DNA of 64,000 bases. Origin: Paramecium sonneborni (taxonomy: Eukaryota; Ciliophora; Oligohymenophorea; Peniculida; Parameciidae). The notes under the pieces were generated by a model. That model did not search any database and was not told where the DNA came from. It saw only the letters and a program-made list of their open reading frames with translations. Position numbers and translations under genes: made by a program. The stretch is taken from NCBI GenBank assembly GCA_905182985.1, contig CAJJDN010000026.1, positions 127,684-191,683 on the forward strand, in the 5' to 3' direction. This document shows, piece by piece, positions 40,662 to 54,053 of this stretch (position 1 is the stretch's first letter; each line of letters begins with the position of its first letter).

Positions 40662-43600
40662 ATGAATAATATGAATAATAACCTATCACAAATAAAGTTG
40701 CATCAAACTATCGTAAGTTTATTAAAAAAAGAAAATGTAGAATTGCTCTCAGCTATTAATTCAATTTAAAAAAGAATTAATGAAAATTTGAATATTAAAT
40801 TAAATCCAAAAGCCATCATAACGTAATACTTTGAAGTGTTATATGAATAAAATGAGTATCGCTTAATGGGATTATCATTAAATGTAGAAGAAGAATTAAA
40901 TAAACATTTAAAAAATATCCCACTTAATACCTTGTTTCCTTAAAGTATTTGGGATTTTTCTCTTTCAAGTAAATATCTTAGTAAAATTAGAAAATTTTCA
41001 AAAAAAGTTATCATCTTTGAATGAAGGAAATTTAATGAATGTATTAGCAATGATAAAAGTTTTAGTTTAAGGAAAATTTAATAAATCAAATTAATAATGG
41101 TTTAAAGTAAATCTTCTGTAAGTAGGTAGTATAAAATTTCCATTTCAATATGATTATTAATTAGAATCTATACCAGAAAAGTAATATATTATTTAATTTT
41201 AAATATTTCCAAAAAAATATCCATTAATGAATGGTAAATAACATCCAATTTAATTCGATTTTGTCCATTAAATAATTTTTGTTGATTTGAATGAGAAAAC
41301 AAATTAGAAAAATTAAATACAATATGAAAAATATTTAAAAGATTAATAAAGTAAACCAAATTTTTTTACAGACATGAAATTAATCTAAGAATTTAGTTTT
41401 GATAAAAAAAAAGTTAAATATTAAAGAGTTGGAGAAGTTTCTGAGAATGAAAATTAATTGATAGGGCCAAGAATATTTAAACCGTTAGTATGTAATGGAA
41501 ATAAATTTAATTATAATCAGAAATTAAATTTATGGATGACTATTGAAGATGAAGAGAAATATCGAAAGAAGTTAAAATAATTAGAAGAAATTAGATCAAA
41601 TAATTATATTATAAAAAAATATTGTTAATTACCATCATCAGAATAATTATTAACAATAATAAAGAACATACCAAATTTTAAAGTAAAATTGACACAAGAG
41701 TAAAAAACAATAATATCATATGGAGGAGATGCTTTAGTTATTGGTAGAAGTGGAACAGGTAAAACTACATGTGCTTTATTAAAATTATTTTCAACAGATA
41801 TTTTATATAAGTTAAGAATAAAATTAAATTAAATAAAAAATAGTACTTCTGATATTTAATTATCTTAATAAGATTAAGACTAATAATTGAAAACTATATT
41901 TGTAACAGCAAGTCCATTATTAGCTTGTTAAGTTAAAAGATTGTATGATTAATTAGTAAATAATATCTAAAATACTATTAATACAAAAAGATAAAAATAA
42001 AAATAGTAGTAATAAGAAAATGTTTAATCTTAAAATATAGATTTTGAATAAAGTACTTTTTAAATAATAGAGGCCTTATAATAAAATGATGAAGAAATTG
42101 TTAAAAATTAAAAAGAAGTTGAGTAAGAGAATGAAATTGATGATGAAGAAATAAATTAATTTGAAAAAGAAATGGGAAAGTTTAATAAATTTAGTGAAAT
42201 TTAATAATTTCCTGTATTCTTAACTTTAAGAAAATTATTGGCTTTAATTGATTCTTCCCTTTTGAATTCTTATTTTAAAGTTTATGGAGGATATTAAAAT
42301 AAATTATCATAATGGCATAATGAATCATCTGGTTTAATGAGTTTAGATTAAAATTAAGTTTAATAAACATTTAATGAAGATCTTCTTCATAATCATATAA
42401 GATTGATAGATAATCAAGAATTTATAGAGACAAATTTATAAGAAGTTACTTTAGATGTTTTTGAAAGAGTATTTTGGCCTAAAATAGTAAGAGAATTAAA
42501 AAAAGAATATTTTGATGTATCAACTTTTGATCCTACATTAGTTTGGAGTGAAATTTGTACTAAAATAAAAGGTCATGAAACTTCACATGAATATCCTGAT
42601 AAATATATGAATTTTGAAAATTATTCTTATTATCATAGAGTTTTATCAGAAGTATAAACAAAATTACTTTATAAAGCATTTGAAACTTATGAAAGATTAA
42701 AACAAAGTTATGGATATTATGATTTATTAGATATTGTAAATCATATTAACTATGAATTAACTTAAGGAAATGATGTACTTGAATGTGTACATTATTTAAT
42801 GTTAGATGAATTATAAGATGTTCCTAGAGCTATTTTAGTATTATTAGATAGAATGGCAGAATTTGGATTATTTTGTTGTGGAGATAATGCTTAAAATATT
42901 GCTAAAGGAATTGGATTTAAGTTTTTTGAAGTTTAAAATTGTATATTAAATTATAGAGGTCATTAAAGAAGAAGATAATCTAATTTAACTTTATTTGATT
43001 TAAATATTAATTTTAGATCACATAATTAAATTCTTTAATTAGCAAATTCAGTTATTAGAATTTTAGAAATTTGTTTTCCTTAGAAAATTGATAGATTAAG
43101 AAAAGAAATCTCTGATTTGACTGGACCAAAACCAATAATCTTATAAACTGAAGATCCTTTAGATTTATTATCATATATTTAAGAATTTTTTACAAATGAA
43201 AAAAAAGCTGTTGAATTTGGATGTAATTAGGCTATCATAGTAAAAGATTAAGAATCTAAAGAAAAATTACCTTAAGAACTTTAAAATGCATTAGTATTAA
43301 CAATCTATGAAGCTAAAGGTCTTGAATTTGAAGATGTAATTTTGTATAATTTCTTTAATGATTGTGCTATTTCTATAGAAGATTGGAAATGTTTGAATGA
43401 ATTAGAAATATAAAAAACTTATATGACTTAAGAATAATTTAACAATTACTAAACAGGTATTAAATTTATAATTATTTTATAGTTCATTAAACTGAGATAA
43501 TAGCATCAGATTATAATAATTTAAAAAAATTAATAGAAATTAAATAACTTAAATTACGAGTTATAATAGATTAAAAATAATAAAAATCTAATTAAGATTA

Positions 43601-46600
43601 ATTTTAAGAATATATGTCATTATGTTAAGATTTGAAATAACTTTATGTTGCTATAACAAGACCTAAAAGAAGATTAATAATATTTGATTAATAAATTAGA
43701 AAGAGATAAATAATATAATCTATTTGGGAGAAATTGGAAGTTGTTGAAATTATTTATAAAAAGAATATAAAACAATCTTAAACTTAATTTATTCTTGAAA
43801 ATACAATAGATAATTAAGCTAATTGGAAAAAACAAGGATATAAAATGTTTAGATTGAATAATTATGATTAAGCAGCTAAATGTTTTAGATTTTCTGGAGA
43901 TGAATAATTAGCAATTAAGTCTAATGCTTATTTTTTAGCAGCTTAAGCTAATATTTTTAATGAAAATTATGCTAATTATATAGCAGCAGCAAAATTATTT
44001 GAGTAAATTAATTTACCTTTAAGAGCAGCATAATGTTATTTTTCAGGAAAAGAATATAATAAAGCTTATTAATTATATAAATTAACTAATTTTAAGAGTG
44101 AAACTGCTGAATCTGCATATTATGCAGGATATTTTACTGAAGCTGCAGATTTATTTTATTAAGTTAAAGATATAAGAAGAGCACTTGATTGTTATAAAAA
44201 AGCAAATAATTGGGAGAAAATTATTGAATTATTAAATTTGTACAAACATGAATTTTCATCTGATGAAAGAATGGCTTTTTTAAATAAATTCTTTCCAAGC
44301 TTTTTATAAGAAATGACTGATTAAATTGAACAAGAAGAAAAAGAATTAGAAGAATAGAATTTAAATGAAGAACCAAATCTTGTATAATAAAGTATAAATA
44401 ATTAATCTTAGAGTTTCTAAATTGAAAATTCTTTAATAAATGAATCAAAATCAATTTAAGAAGATAATGTTTAAAAAGATCTTGAAACATCTTAAGTAAG
44501 TATTTTATAATAAGAATAATAACAAATTATTTAATAAGAATAATAACAAATTATTGAATTAGATGAATCAGAGTCTTTTTGTGTTTAAAATGATGAATCT
44601 TTTGATCATCTTTCAATGTTTGATCCAGAAGATGAATGGTTGAAAAATAATTAAAAATAATTGATTAAATCTATTGCAACCTCTAGTGTTGAATCTCAAT
44701 TTTCTAATGTTTTATTATTAAATTAACCTTCAAATGTATCATTATTAAAATCTAGAACTAATATCTTTATTAAAAAAAATGTTTTACAATAATTAATTTA
44801 AAAATTTTAATACTTTTCAGATGATTTCAAGGCTCATATAGAAAAACAAACCCATAAAGCTACTTTATTATCTGAAAGATCTGGAGAAGAGAAAGAATTT
44901 GATTATATGATCAATTTTCTATATGATTTAGATAATATAGAAATAGATATTGTATATTTGATTTTAGATTTATTAGAATAATTCAAAAGCTATAAATTAT
45001 GTATTTTTGTTTGCAATCAATTCAAATTAGCTTAATATGCAGGCAGATATTTAGTTTCATTAGCTTCGCTTTATACTCCATTAACTAGAAGTCCTTTGAG
45101 AAACAATTTCTAGATTATAGCAAATAAATTATATAGAAAATAAATATTAGAATAAGCAGCAGTATCTTAATTAGCTATGAATAATATTCTAGAATCAATT
45201 AATCCTTAATTTTTATAATTTAAATTCGAATAACAATTTAATACATCAAATAGTTTTGGTATTACTTGCTATAAAGAATTAATTGGATTAGGATATTGGA
45301 AGACTGTCATTTATCAATTAAATTATTAACATGCATTAAAATTATGTCGATCCTTTAATAGTTATAAAGATATTATTAATATCATTTAAAAAATTAAAGA
45401 AAATAGATAAAATAAATCTCTTAATGAATAAGAAGAATTTAATTTAATTAAATATTAATATCTTTTGGGAGTTTAAGAAGCACTCTAGTATTAAAATTCT
45501 GATTTTAATCCTATATTTTAAACTACTATAAAATATTTTAATAATAAGTAGTAATTAAATCAATAAATATTACAAGAAATTATTCTTAATAATTAAATCT
45601 AAAATAATAATTTAAATTTCACTTAATAGCTAAAGTAAATAGAAACCATTATTCTTTAACATTTAATTTTAAAGAAAATAGCTTCTTCAGAAAAAATATC
45701 TAAATTAGATGTTTCTTAAATAGTTGAAAATTAAATCTATTATTTAAATCAGATGTAATTATTTTCAAAAAATTCTAATATTTTTGATTCATTCTCATTT
45801 ATATATTAATTTTCATTACCTGAAGGAGAAATTATGGATCATTATTCTTAATATTCTCTAGTATATTTAACTTCAGATTTGATCTAACATTTGCAATAAG
45901 CATCAAAAGAAAAATAAAAAGATAATTAAACTATATAACAATAACAAATAAAATTTATTGATATTGGTTTTGAGTTTATTTTAACACCTTATCATACTGT
46001 AATGAAAGCTATTCATAAATCTTTTAATTAGATGCTCTTTGATTTATTTTATAGATTTTCAGAATAATTAAAAAGTTATTACTTGACACACAATGACTCA
46101 AATAAGCTATTTAATTAAAATTTATATCTTGATAATTATTTACCATACTTTTAACAATTATACTATTTAGATTTAAAATAAAAAAATGTATTACCTTTAA
46201 TTTTTTATCCTAAATAAGTAAATACATAAAAATTTAAGAATTTTAATGAGTAAGGAAGAATTAATATGGAAATTGAGAAACATTCATCTTCAATACTAAA
46301 TTCAATAAAGTCTCTTCATTAATTAGATTTTTATAAGATATTAATTAAAACTAATATTAGAAATAATAATTTACCTTCAAAAATAAAATCATTATTAAGA
46401 AATGAAAGTATTTCTTATCTTTAAAAGACTTAAGATAAAATCAGCCATCAAAAAATTGTTTTAGCTATAAATCTATTAAATTATATCAATGAATTACCTT
46501 TGGCTATTTTTACTCTTAAATAAATGAAAAAACCTATTTTCACTAATCCCTATATAAAATATATAGAATTTCTTGAATGTTAAGAATACAATATTACTGA

Positions 46601-47791
46601 AGATCTTTTTGGGTGTTTTTCTGAATTTAGTGTAGATCTATAAAATAAATTATATTTAGATGAATGGTCATACCACTTAATCAGAGTTGGATTATCAATT
46701 TTAATTTCAATTATGGCAGAGAATAAATTAAATATTTATATTCCTTGTATATATGGAGATTTTATTAAGGGATTGTAAGATAAAAAGATACAAGCTCCAA
46801 TATTCAAAATTTAAAATAATGACACTCTTATTTACTTTTTAGATCTTTTAGGATAATTTTTAGAGAGTTGTAATTCCGAGCATTATGAATTTCATGGGAA
46901 TGTATTACTACTTACTTTTATTATTAATTTACCAGTATTAAAAAATGAAGTAATAAATTAAATATCTTAAATAATTGAATTTGATTCCAAATACAAATTT
47001 TATCAAAGACTCAAGTTTATAATAAGTAAAGACCTATAGGTTAGATAATCGGAATATATTAAACAATCAAAATAATTATATATATAATAATACTTAGATT
47101 TACAAATTATACAATTAGAAATATATAATACAAAAAAATAAAATGAACTTGAATAAATTTATAATATTTGCTTATCAAATTGGGAAAATTATTAAAAATA
47201 AGCTGAGTCAATTAAAAAAAATGGTTTAAATTTAGTTTAAAAATGGATAAAACATAAAAAATATATAACTGAATCAAAATATTTAAATAAATCTTATCCT
47301 ATTTATTAATCATAGACTTAGATTGTAAGATTTTAAAAATTTTATTAAATAAATTTTTAAGAACTTTACAAAAATTTAAATAAAAAAGAGATTTAATTTG
47401 AAAATAATATCAAAGAAGCTTTTACATTATAAGAGTATAATTATATTATTATATATTTAGGAATATTTTGAATTATAGACATGAAGCAGTTGATTCTATA
47501 GATCTTCATTATTGTAATTAATTATTGGAATAGGTTTCTTAATTTAAAATATAAATTTAAAAAGGTATTGATGTAAGTATCTAACTAATGGAATTATCAA
47601 AAGAATTTTAAGTTTGGAAAGAGAATATTAAATAATCTTAACATTAATAAGAAGAATTATTGGCTAGAAATAAAGAATTACTAGCAATAAAATGGTAAAA
47701 TTTGAAATCAGGAGTAAAATTGAAAAAGAAAGTTATAAAAAAAGTAGTTATTTAAACAATATAAGAAGAGGAAGATGATGAATAATAATGA
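40662..47791 (+). CDS. Giant superfamily 1 (UvrD/TRANK1-like) helicase with TPR-like region
   Basis: Predicted 2351 residues from introns of 22, 26 and 26 nt; 7056 coding nt divide exactly by three. Helicase motifs are in order: Walker A GRSGTGKTTCALLKL (near residue 355), Walker B LMLDELQDVPRAIL (near 705), GDNAQNIAKG, the FRSHNQIL motif, TIYEAKGLEFEDVILYN (near 880) and LYVAITRPKRRLIIF (near 980). About 150 residues of tandem helical repeats follow (YDQAAKCFRFSGDEQLAIKS, LFEQINLPLRAAQCYF), as in TPR proteins. The rest is long, helical and Q-rich. The arrangement matches TRANK1-type proteins, whose nucleic-acid substrate is unclear; some lack proven helicase activity. An insertion of acidic Q-rich residues separates Walker A from later motifs. 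Confidence 0.82.
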
Positions 47792-47849
47792 TTTATGTAA
47801 TAATAAAAATAGTGTTTATTTTTTCTACTCTAATATTGTAATAAAAAAT

Positions 47850-48801
47850 TCATTTTTTTGTTATTTTATATTCTTTAGCTTTAGCTTTTGGATCATTCTC
47901 ACAATTAGATAATAACTTATATAAGTATTTTAAAGCAAAGATAGAAAAGGCCTATTAATTAATTTATAAATACTGTTCCACCAATAGCTAATAAAATTCC
48001 AATCAATTTTAAGAAGAATTAATCAGCTTCAAAATATTCAATAATTTAATCTTTACTTATACCAAAATATTTAGGAGCTGTCATTTTAAAAGTATTTTAT
48101 ACTCTATCCCAAATAACATTACCATAAATGCAAATAAATGTTCCTTCACATAAAATATCTTCTTCAATAACAACTCCGATTTTTGTAATAGTTGTTAAAA
48201 GCTTTGATATTTTCCCTTCTTTAAACTATGCTTTCTCTTCATCTCTAATAATATGAAATATCTTACGTTTCAGGCTCTCTCATTATTGTTCTAACTTCAG
48301 GAGAAATCAAAAAATGATCTGTTTTTTAATGTTTTAAAACTTTTGGCAATATTACTGTGTCTGAAAAATTATTTATCAATATATTTGTATTTGATTTAGG
48401 TAATGAATTTAATATAAATGAATCTGTTGTATTTGTTGTTCCACTTGTATATCTTCTTTACTAAGTCCTACATCCATTATTCTCTACAGTTTCTATTTCA
48501 TAATTTTATTTCTTTATATAAACACCAGTATATTTGTTATTTGTGCTTTTTAACATTTCTGTTGATTATGCTACTGATCCTTCAACAAATAAACTTATTT
48601 AATTATCATCTGTCAATGAAAATGAATTTCTTTATAAATTTAGAATTTTTACCTTAATTGCTAAACAGAAACACTTTTCTAATTTTTTAGAAGATTCAAT
48701 TCAAATTGATTTTTGTTAATCTTTTCTTTATTCATTTTATACAAAAGACCTAAAACAGTTCCACCCAAAGCAAAAAGCACAAATTTATTAAAATCTTTCA
48801 T
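47850..48801 (-). CDS. MUL1/GIDE-domain membrane protein lacking a RING
   Basis: Predicted 294 residues with introns of 23, 22 and 22 nt, in frame when spliced. An N-terminal hydrophobic segment (FVLFALGGTVLGLLYKM) and a C-terminal one (LIGILLAIGGTAFSIFALKY) bracket a central domain. That domain begins LFVEGSVAQSTEMLKSTNN and continues through GVVIEEDILCEGTFICIYG, as in the GIDE domain of MUL1/MAPL. MUL1 sits in the mitochondrial outer membrane and ends with a RING finger; here the chain stops about 25 residues after the second membrane segment (KAKAKEYKITKK) with no RING. The outer mitochondrial or peroxisomal location is inferred from the family. Ligase activity is not expected. Confidence 0.65.
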
Positions 48802-48865
48802 TATTTCTTTATAATTAAATTATTATATAAATGTATATAATAATCATGATTGGGTATCATAAGTC

Positions 48866-49977
48866 TCAATATGATAAATTTTATTGGACTATTTGATTAC
48901 ATTGATTAACATATCGAAAAACAATTTTACCATTTTGGTTCAATAATTGTTTTCTATTCATTTCATATAATTATTATTAAAACTCATCCAAAATGTAATT
49001 AAACATTAAAATATAAGTATAATACCTTTACATAACATAGTTAGCATACTCATTATTTAATAGCGATCTAAGATTTCTAAAATAATAAAATAATAATAAT
49101 ACTATTTTATTATAAGATTCCATAAATTTTATAGTTAATAAGCAAGTGATTTAGTGACCATGATCTCACAAACATTACTTCCAAATTTATTACAAGATAA
49201 TTCAATAAAATTAGGAATCAAATATTCATTAATTAATAATTTATTTTATTCTATGGTTCTTTCTTTTAGCATTTTTTAGATTATATAATTTGAATATTAT
49301 GATTTTGATAATTGAATGCTTTCTTATATAAGCTTATTTATTATTAGATCTACATGATTAGACTTATTACAAGTAACCATATTAATTAAAATTACACAAC
49401 CATATTGATGATATTTAATTTTGTCGATTTATAATTTATTGATTATTTAAGCAAATTATTCATCATTTTGAATTGTATCTAAAAGAGTACTAATGATGAG
49501 ATTTCCATATTAATCAAATTATAATTTCTTTAAATTGTCAATTATGTATTGAGTTATTTAATTGTTTTAGAATTGAGTTAAACATGATTAAACTATTTTA
49601 TAAGCATATTTTCTATAACATAGTTATTCCATGTTTTCTTCAACGAATCTTAAAATATAATTTTTATGTTCACTTAATCCTTTTTCTAAAATACATTGTA
49701 TGATATAATGTTTATAAATATCAAAAGAAAAACAACTTATGTTCTCTTTGATAATGTTGTCAAAGATATTATTTTTTAGATCATTTTCTCCCTTTTCATA
49801 AGCATCTTAAATGCTTTTAGACATTTATTAGGGTCTAAAGTTATTTGAAATATTTTACAATTAAATTTCTGTAAGTATTCTTATTGTATCGCTAGAATTT
49901 TTATAAGTCCTAGTTGACTTATATTCCTCTTCTTAGCATTAATAATATCTTTAATTGTTTACAATTTGTGTTTTCAT
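48866..49977 (-). CDS. Pumilio (PUF) family RNA-binding protein
   Basis: Predicted 361 residues with one 26-nt intron, in frame when spliced. The N-terminal 80 residues are polar. Tandem helical repeats of about 36 residues follow, each with the recognition-helix pattern of PUF domains: YKHYIIQCILEKG, YAYKIVQSCLTQF, YGNLIISTLLDTI, YGCVILINMVTCN, YSNYIIQKMLKER, FGSNVCEIMVTKS and YANYVMQRYYTYI. Six to eight repeats are recognisable. PUF proteins bind 3' UTR motifs and repress or localise mRNA. The base-contacting residues are unusual in several repeats, so the target cannot be read reliably. The start is about 100 bp downstream of the convergent-side stop of the SMP gene. Confidence 0.85.
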
Positions 49978-50079
49978 AAAAATTATAGGTTTAGAAATAA
50001 AAAAAATAAAAAAAATAATGGTTTAACATTTCAATTTATTTAGAATTTATACATTGTTTTAAATAAATAAGATCAGTAT

Positions 50080-52731
50080 TCATTTCTTACTTAAAGGTAT
50101 TTTGATAGTTAATTTATTAGGATAAGTCATAAGTTTTACTTTAGCAATTAAAAATTCTCTAATTAAATCAGCTATTTATTAAATTTTAGCAATATTGTAT
50201 TTTTACAAGAATGTTGGTTCAATATCTAAATTAATAACAGGTTATCCTATCATGGAAAGCCTATATAATATAAAAAATAAAGTTATTACCAACTTTTTCC
50301 TAGAAATGTTGGTACAAAACATAATCTAATTCTACTTGTAAAAGTAGAGATAGTAATTTTAATTTCAACTGGTACATAATATTCTTTAGGCCAATTTATA
50401 ATAATATTTGTATTTAAGACAATTTAGATTTTACCTCTAAAAGATAAATCCATATCACATAAAAACTTAGATCTTAATTAATATATATACCTCATTAACA
50501 TCTTATCTTAATGCTTATATTTCAGATAAAGATGGTGGATCTCCAACAATTTTTAATTCTTTCACCGTTATTTCTGATAATATCGTTGCTCTTTTTTTAT
50601 TAAAAGTTTTATGTAAAATTTTCATTATTTTCCCCTTAAAATATTCACTTTCTTTCCAATCATTTACCAATACTCTTAGTAGTTTCTAAACCAATTAAGT
50701 TGTAGTATTCACATTTAAATCTTCTATTATATCTTCACTTTAACATATAAGTTCTTCTTTTTCATTTTAAATAACTTATTCTGCAATTTATTCTTATAAG
50801 TTTTCTCTTTATTAAATTATCTAAATATTTTCAGTTGTTTCATCAACAATCATTCTTAAATGTGTAAAAATTTATATTGCAAATCTTCCAAAATCTTCTA
50901 TTAATGTTTTTTTCATTTTTGCTACTAATTTACTATGTCTATTCAATATATCTTCCATTTTCTTTAAAGTAAACCCTTATAAAGAAATTAAAGCCTTTTT
51001 ATCCTCTATTAATTTAATCTACTATTCCTTTAGATCATCTTCTTTTAAATTACTCATTTTTTAAACTTTTGATACAGTCTAACCAATTGTTGCATAAAAT
51101 TTACCAAAATTCAAAGATTTTACATCTTGCATATTTTATTTTATTTCATTAAAAAAATGTTATGCAGCTTTCTTTGTTTTTGATTTATCTACTTAATCAT
51201 TTGAATATTATTCTAATGCTTTTTCATCAGTACTTAAACTTTATAATTTTTTTAAATCTCTTAAAGCACATATTTCTAATTCTTTACCAATCGACATATC
51301 TAATCTACATTTAGCTATTTCTTATCTTTTTCTTTCTATTTAATCAACCATTAATTTATTTTAATCTTTAATTATTTAAATTACACTTAATAAACTTTAA
51401 AATAGAATATTAAAAATATTAGCCACCTCTATTTTTTCTTATTCTACTTACTATTTCACAAGTGTAAAATCTTTATCTACTGATTTTTAAGTAAAAATTT
51501 AGATTGTATCTCTAAAGAAATATTCTAATTCTTCATTATACTTTTATACTAGTTGCCATTATTAGAGTAAATATGTAGTTTACCTTTAAGATTCTTTTAT
51601 CTATTGATTAATATCAAGTTCATTAGTTTAATTTAATTATTAAATTTCTTAAACTTCTTTTTAAGGTGATTTTGAAATTCTATGTTATTTTGATGGATAT
51701 ATTTAATCTATTTAATAAATTAAATAATATTACAATAATCTTCATCTACAATAACAATTAAAGAAGAGATCTAAGTTTAAAATTACATAGCATAATTCTC
51801 AGATGTTATTAAAAATGCTTGAAAACCCTATTTTACAAATATAACTCTTTATTCTTCATAATTAATTTAAAACTCATGCATTTTTTAATTAAATTCATTA
51901 ATTTCAATTTAATTTTCTTTGATTCTATCTCTTGAATCTGTTAATTTTAATCTTATGTTATCAGATTATTATTTTTATAATTTAACTTTCATTTCACTTT
52001 TAATTATTTATGTAGGATCATCCTTTCTTTTTATCATTTCATTATGAGCCTAATTAAAAGTCTATAAATCTTTTTCATTTTAATTAAATTCATTCAAAAT
52101 CTTTTAATAATGTTGATAACATTCAATTGTTTAATGTTTTAATTTTCTTCTTTATTTTCTAATATCTTCCACTTCTTTTATATATCCTTTCCTTAATTAA
52201 ACTAATTAAACACTAACTTTATTGATATCAACACCAACTTCATTATGACATTGACTTATTGACTTTAAAACTTTTTTAAATTCTTTCCAATATGGTAAAT
52301 ATAAGAATAATTTAGAATTCAATTATACACCAGTTAATTATTAAATTATTTCATTGGATTCTTCTGAATATTTATCAACGTTAGTAATTTCATTTTCTGC
52401 TATTAATTTACTATCTAAATCATTTAATTATTAACCAAACTATTGTTCAGATTCCTATATATTATCTTATTATTACTTTGATGTTATCAAAAAACTCAAG
52501 ATAAATGTCTAATTTTTTTAAGAACTTTTTTCTCTATAATTTTTATACAGAAATTTGTTATATTGTTTATTTATCCTCTTATTTTGTTTATGGGTTTTCT
52601 ATCTACAATTCTGTATTGAATTTATTAATATAATGCTTTCTCTTTTTTTTAACAGGATGTAAGTATTCTTCCACTTATTGTTTAACTTTTTATTTATATT
52701 AAAAAATTACAGCTTGTTATGCTAATCTCAT
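50080..52731 (-). CDS. SMP-domain lipid-transfer protein with long coiled coil
   Basis: Predicted 849 residues with four introns (22, 26, 25, 29 nt), in frame when spliced. Residues 1-640 are highly charged and Q-rich with long heptad stretches, for example QLRKGYIKEVEDIRKQRRKL and the IERKRQEIAKCRLDM region. Residues about 650-849 match an SMP domain: LLRVLVNDWKESEYFKGKI, then FLCDMDLSFRGKIQIVLNTN, then ITISTFTSRIRLCFVPTFLG, SMIGQPVINLDIEPTF and a final FLIAKVKLMTYPNKLTIKIP. SMP domains carry lipids between membranes at contact sites (E-Syt, Mmm1, PDZD8). No transmembrane segment is seen, so tethering would need partners. The first and third introns are each needed to keep the coiled coil and SMP in frame. 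Confidence 0.75.
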
Positions 52732-52900
52732 AATTCTTATGTTATTGTTTTAAATAATCCATAATGTAATTATATTGAATATAAAGGATTGTCGAACAAC
52801 CAATTATAAAGCCAATGAAAAAGGAATAATTATACCATTATAGAAATGAAGCAATAATTACTCCAATTAGTATTTTATTTGTTAATTACATAATTAATTA

Positions 52901-53587
52901 ATGGAAGAAAAAATTGAATAACAAAAATAATTAATAATTAAAGCTAAATTAACTATCGATAAATTGAGAGCAGAGTTAACTGAAAAAAATTAATAATTAT
53001 AAGAAGAAAAATAAAAAAATGATAATCTAGAATAAATTGTTAATAAATATTTGGGAGATGAAAAGAAAATAATATGTGAAAGAGTTTTAGCAAAAGTCAA
53101 AGTTGAAGAAATTGAATGGTTATGTGTTAAAAATAATGGAATTGAATGGGTAAGAGAAAGTGAATTCAATAAACAGCTAAACGCATAATTACATGAAGAT
53201 ATTAAATTGTTAGATTATTCTAAATCTAAAGATGATATATTGATTATTGCATAACAATATGATTAGAGAATGAAAATATTATAGTAAGAGTGTTTTTTAT
53301 ATGAGAATTAAAAAAAAGAAATTCTTAATTTATATTAGGATTTATAAAACGAATTTGACAAATATAAATAGGAAATCATGTAAAATATTAATGAAGTAAT
53401 AAATTAATCTGAATAAATCAGAGAAACTACTTTAACTTTAGTTGATTAAAGTCTTGATTGTGAAGCAAAAATTAAATTATTATTGCTTTAATTATTAAAA
53501 GTAAACAATTATATAAATGAAGTCTTGCAGTCCATAATTACATCCTTTAAAACAACACTTAATTACATTGAATTAAACAATTTATGA
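52901..53587 (+). CDS. Coiled-coil protein, hypothetical
   Basis: Intronless frame of 228 residues, MEEKIEQQKQLIIKAKLTID to LNYIELNNL. It is predicted almost entirely coiled coil, apart from a short aromatic block EIEWLCVKNNGIEWVRESEF. Similar short helical proteins often act as tethers. The next gene, a GRIP-domain protein, begins only 70 bp downstream on the same strand. The two could be parts of one golgin if an exon was missed, although I found no splice pattern that joins them. Confidence 0.65.
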
Positions 53588-53657
53588 ATTGATCTAATAA
53601 TAGTAGGACTAAAATAATTTGATAGAATAATAAACAAAAGAGCATTAATAGAGATTG

Positions 53658-54053
53658 ATGGAATTAGAGGAAGAAAGAAAGATGGAAAGAGAACAAAGTA
53701 TATTTTTATAATTTAAAACAGAAATACACCATTTTGAAAATGGTAGACAGTAAATTTAATTATTAGAAAATACAATTCATTAAATTACTAAAGAATTGAG
53801 AGAAAAAAACATAAGAATTGATCTATTATGTTAAGAGAATCAAAAGAATGCAAATATTTAATATATTAAAAATATAATCATAAGATTTTTTACTGAAGAA
53901 TATTCTGTAATTAAATGTAATAATAAATAGGTAAAATAAAAAACTATCCCTGTTATAGCAACTGTTTTATAATTTACAGAAGCAGAACATGCAGTGGTTT
54001 AATAAGCATGGGAAAGGGATTCGAAGTCCTTTTTGAGTAGAATTTTCAAATGA
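53658..54053 (+). CDS. GRIP-domain (golgin-like) protein
   Basis: Intronless frame of 131 residues beginning MELEEERKMEREQSIFLQF. After a short coiled coil, the last 65 residues resemble a GRIP domain: NIQYIKNIIIRFFTEEYSV and KTIPVIATVLQFTEAEHAVV followed by QQAWERD. In animal and yeast golgins the pattern Y-x-K-N-x2-L-K...LLPVI-x-T-L-L-x-F-S-x-E-E binds Arl1-GTP and targets the trans-Golgi. The usual length of golgins is much greater, so this is either a minimal member or the C-terminal part of a gene whose earlier exons I could not connect. Golgi targeting is inferred. Confidence 0.65.
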
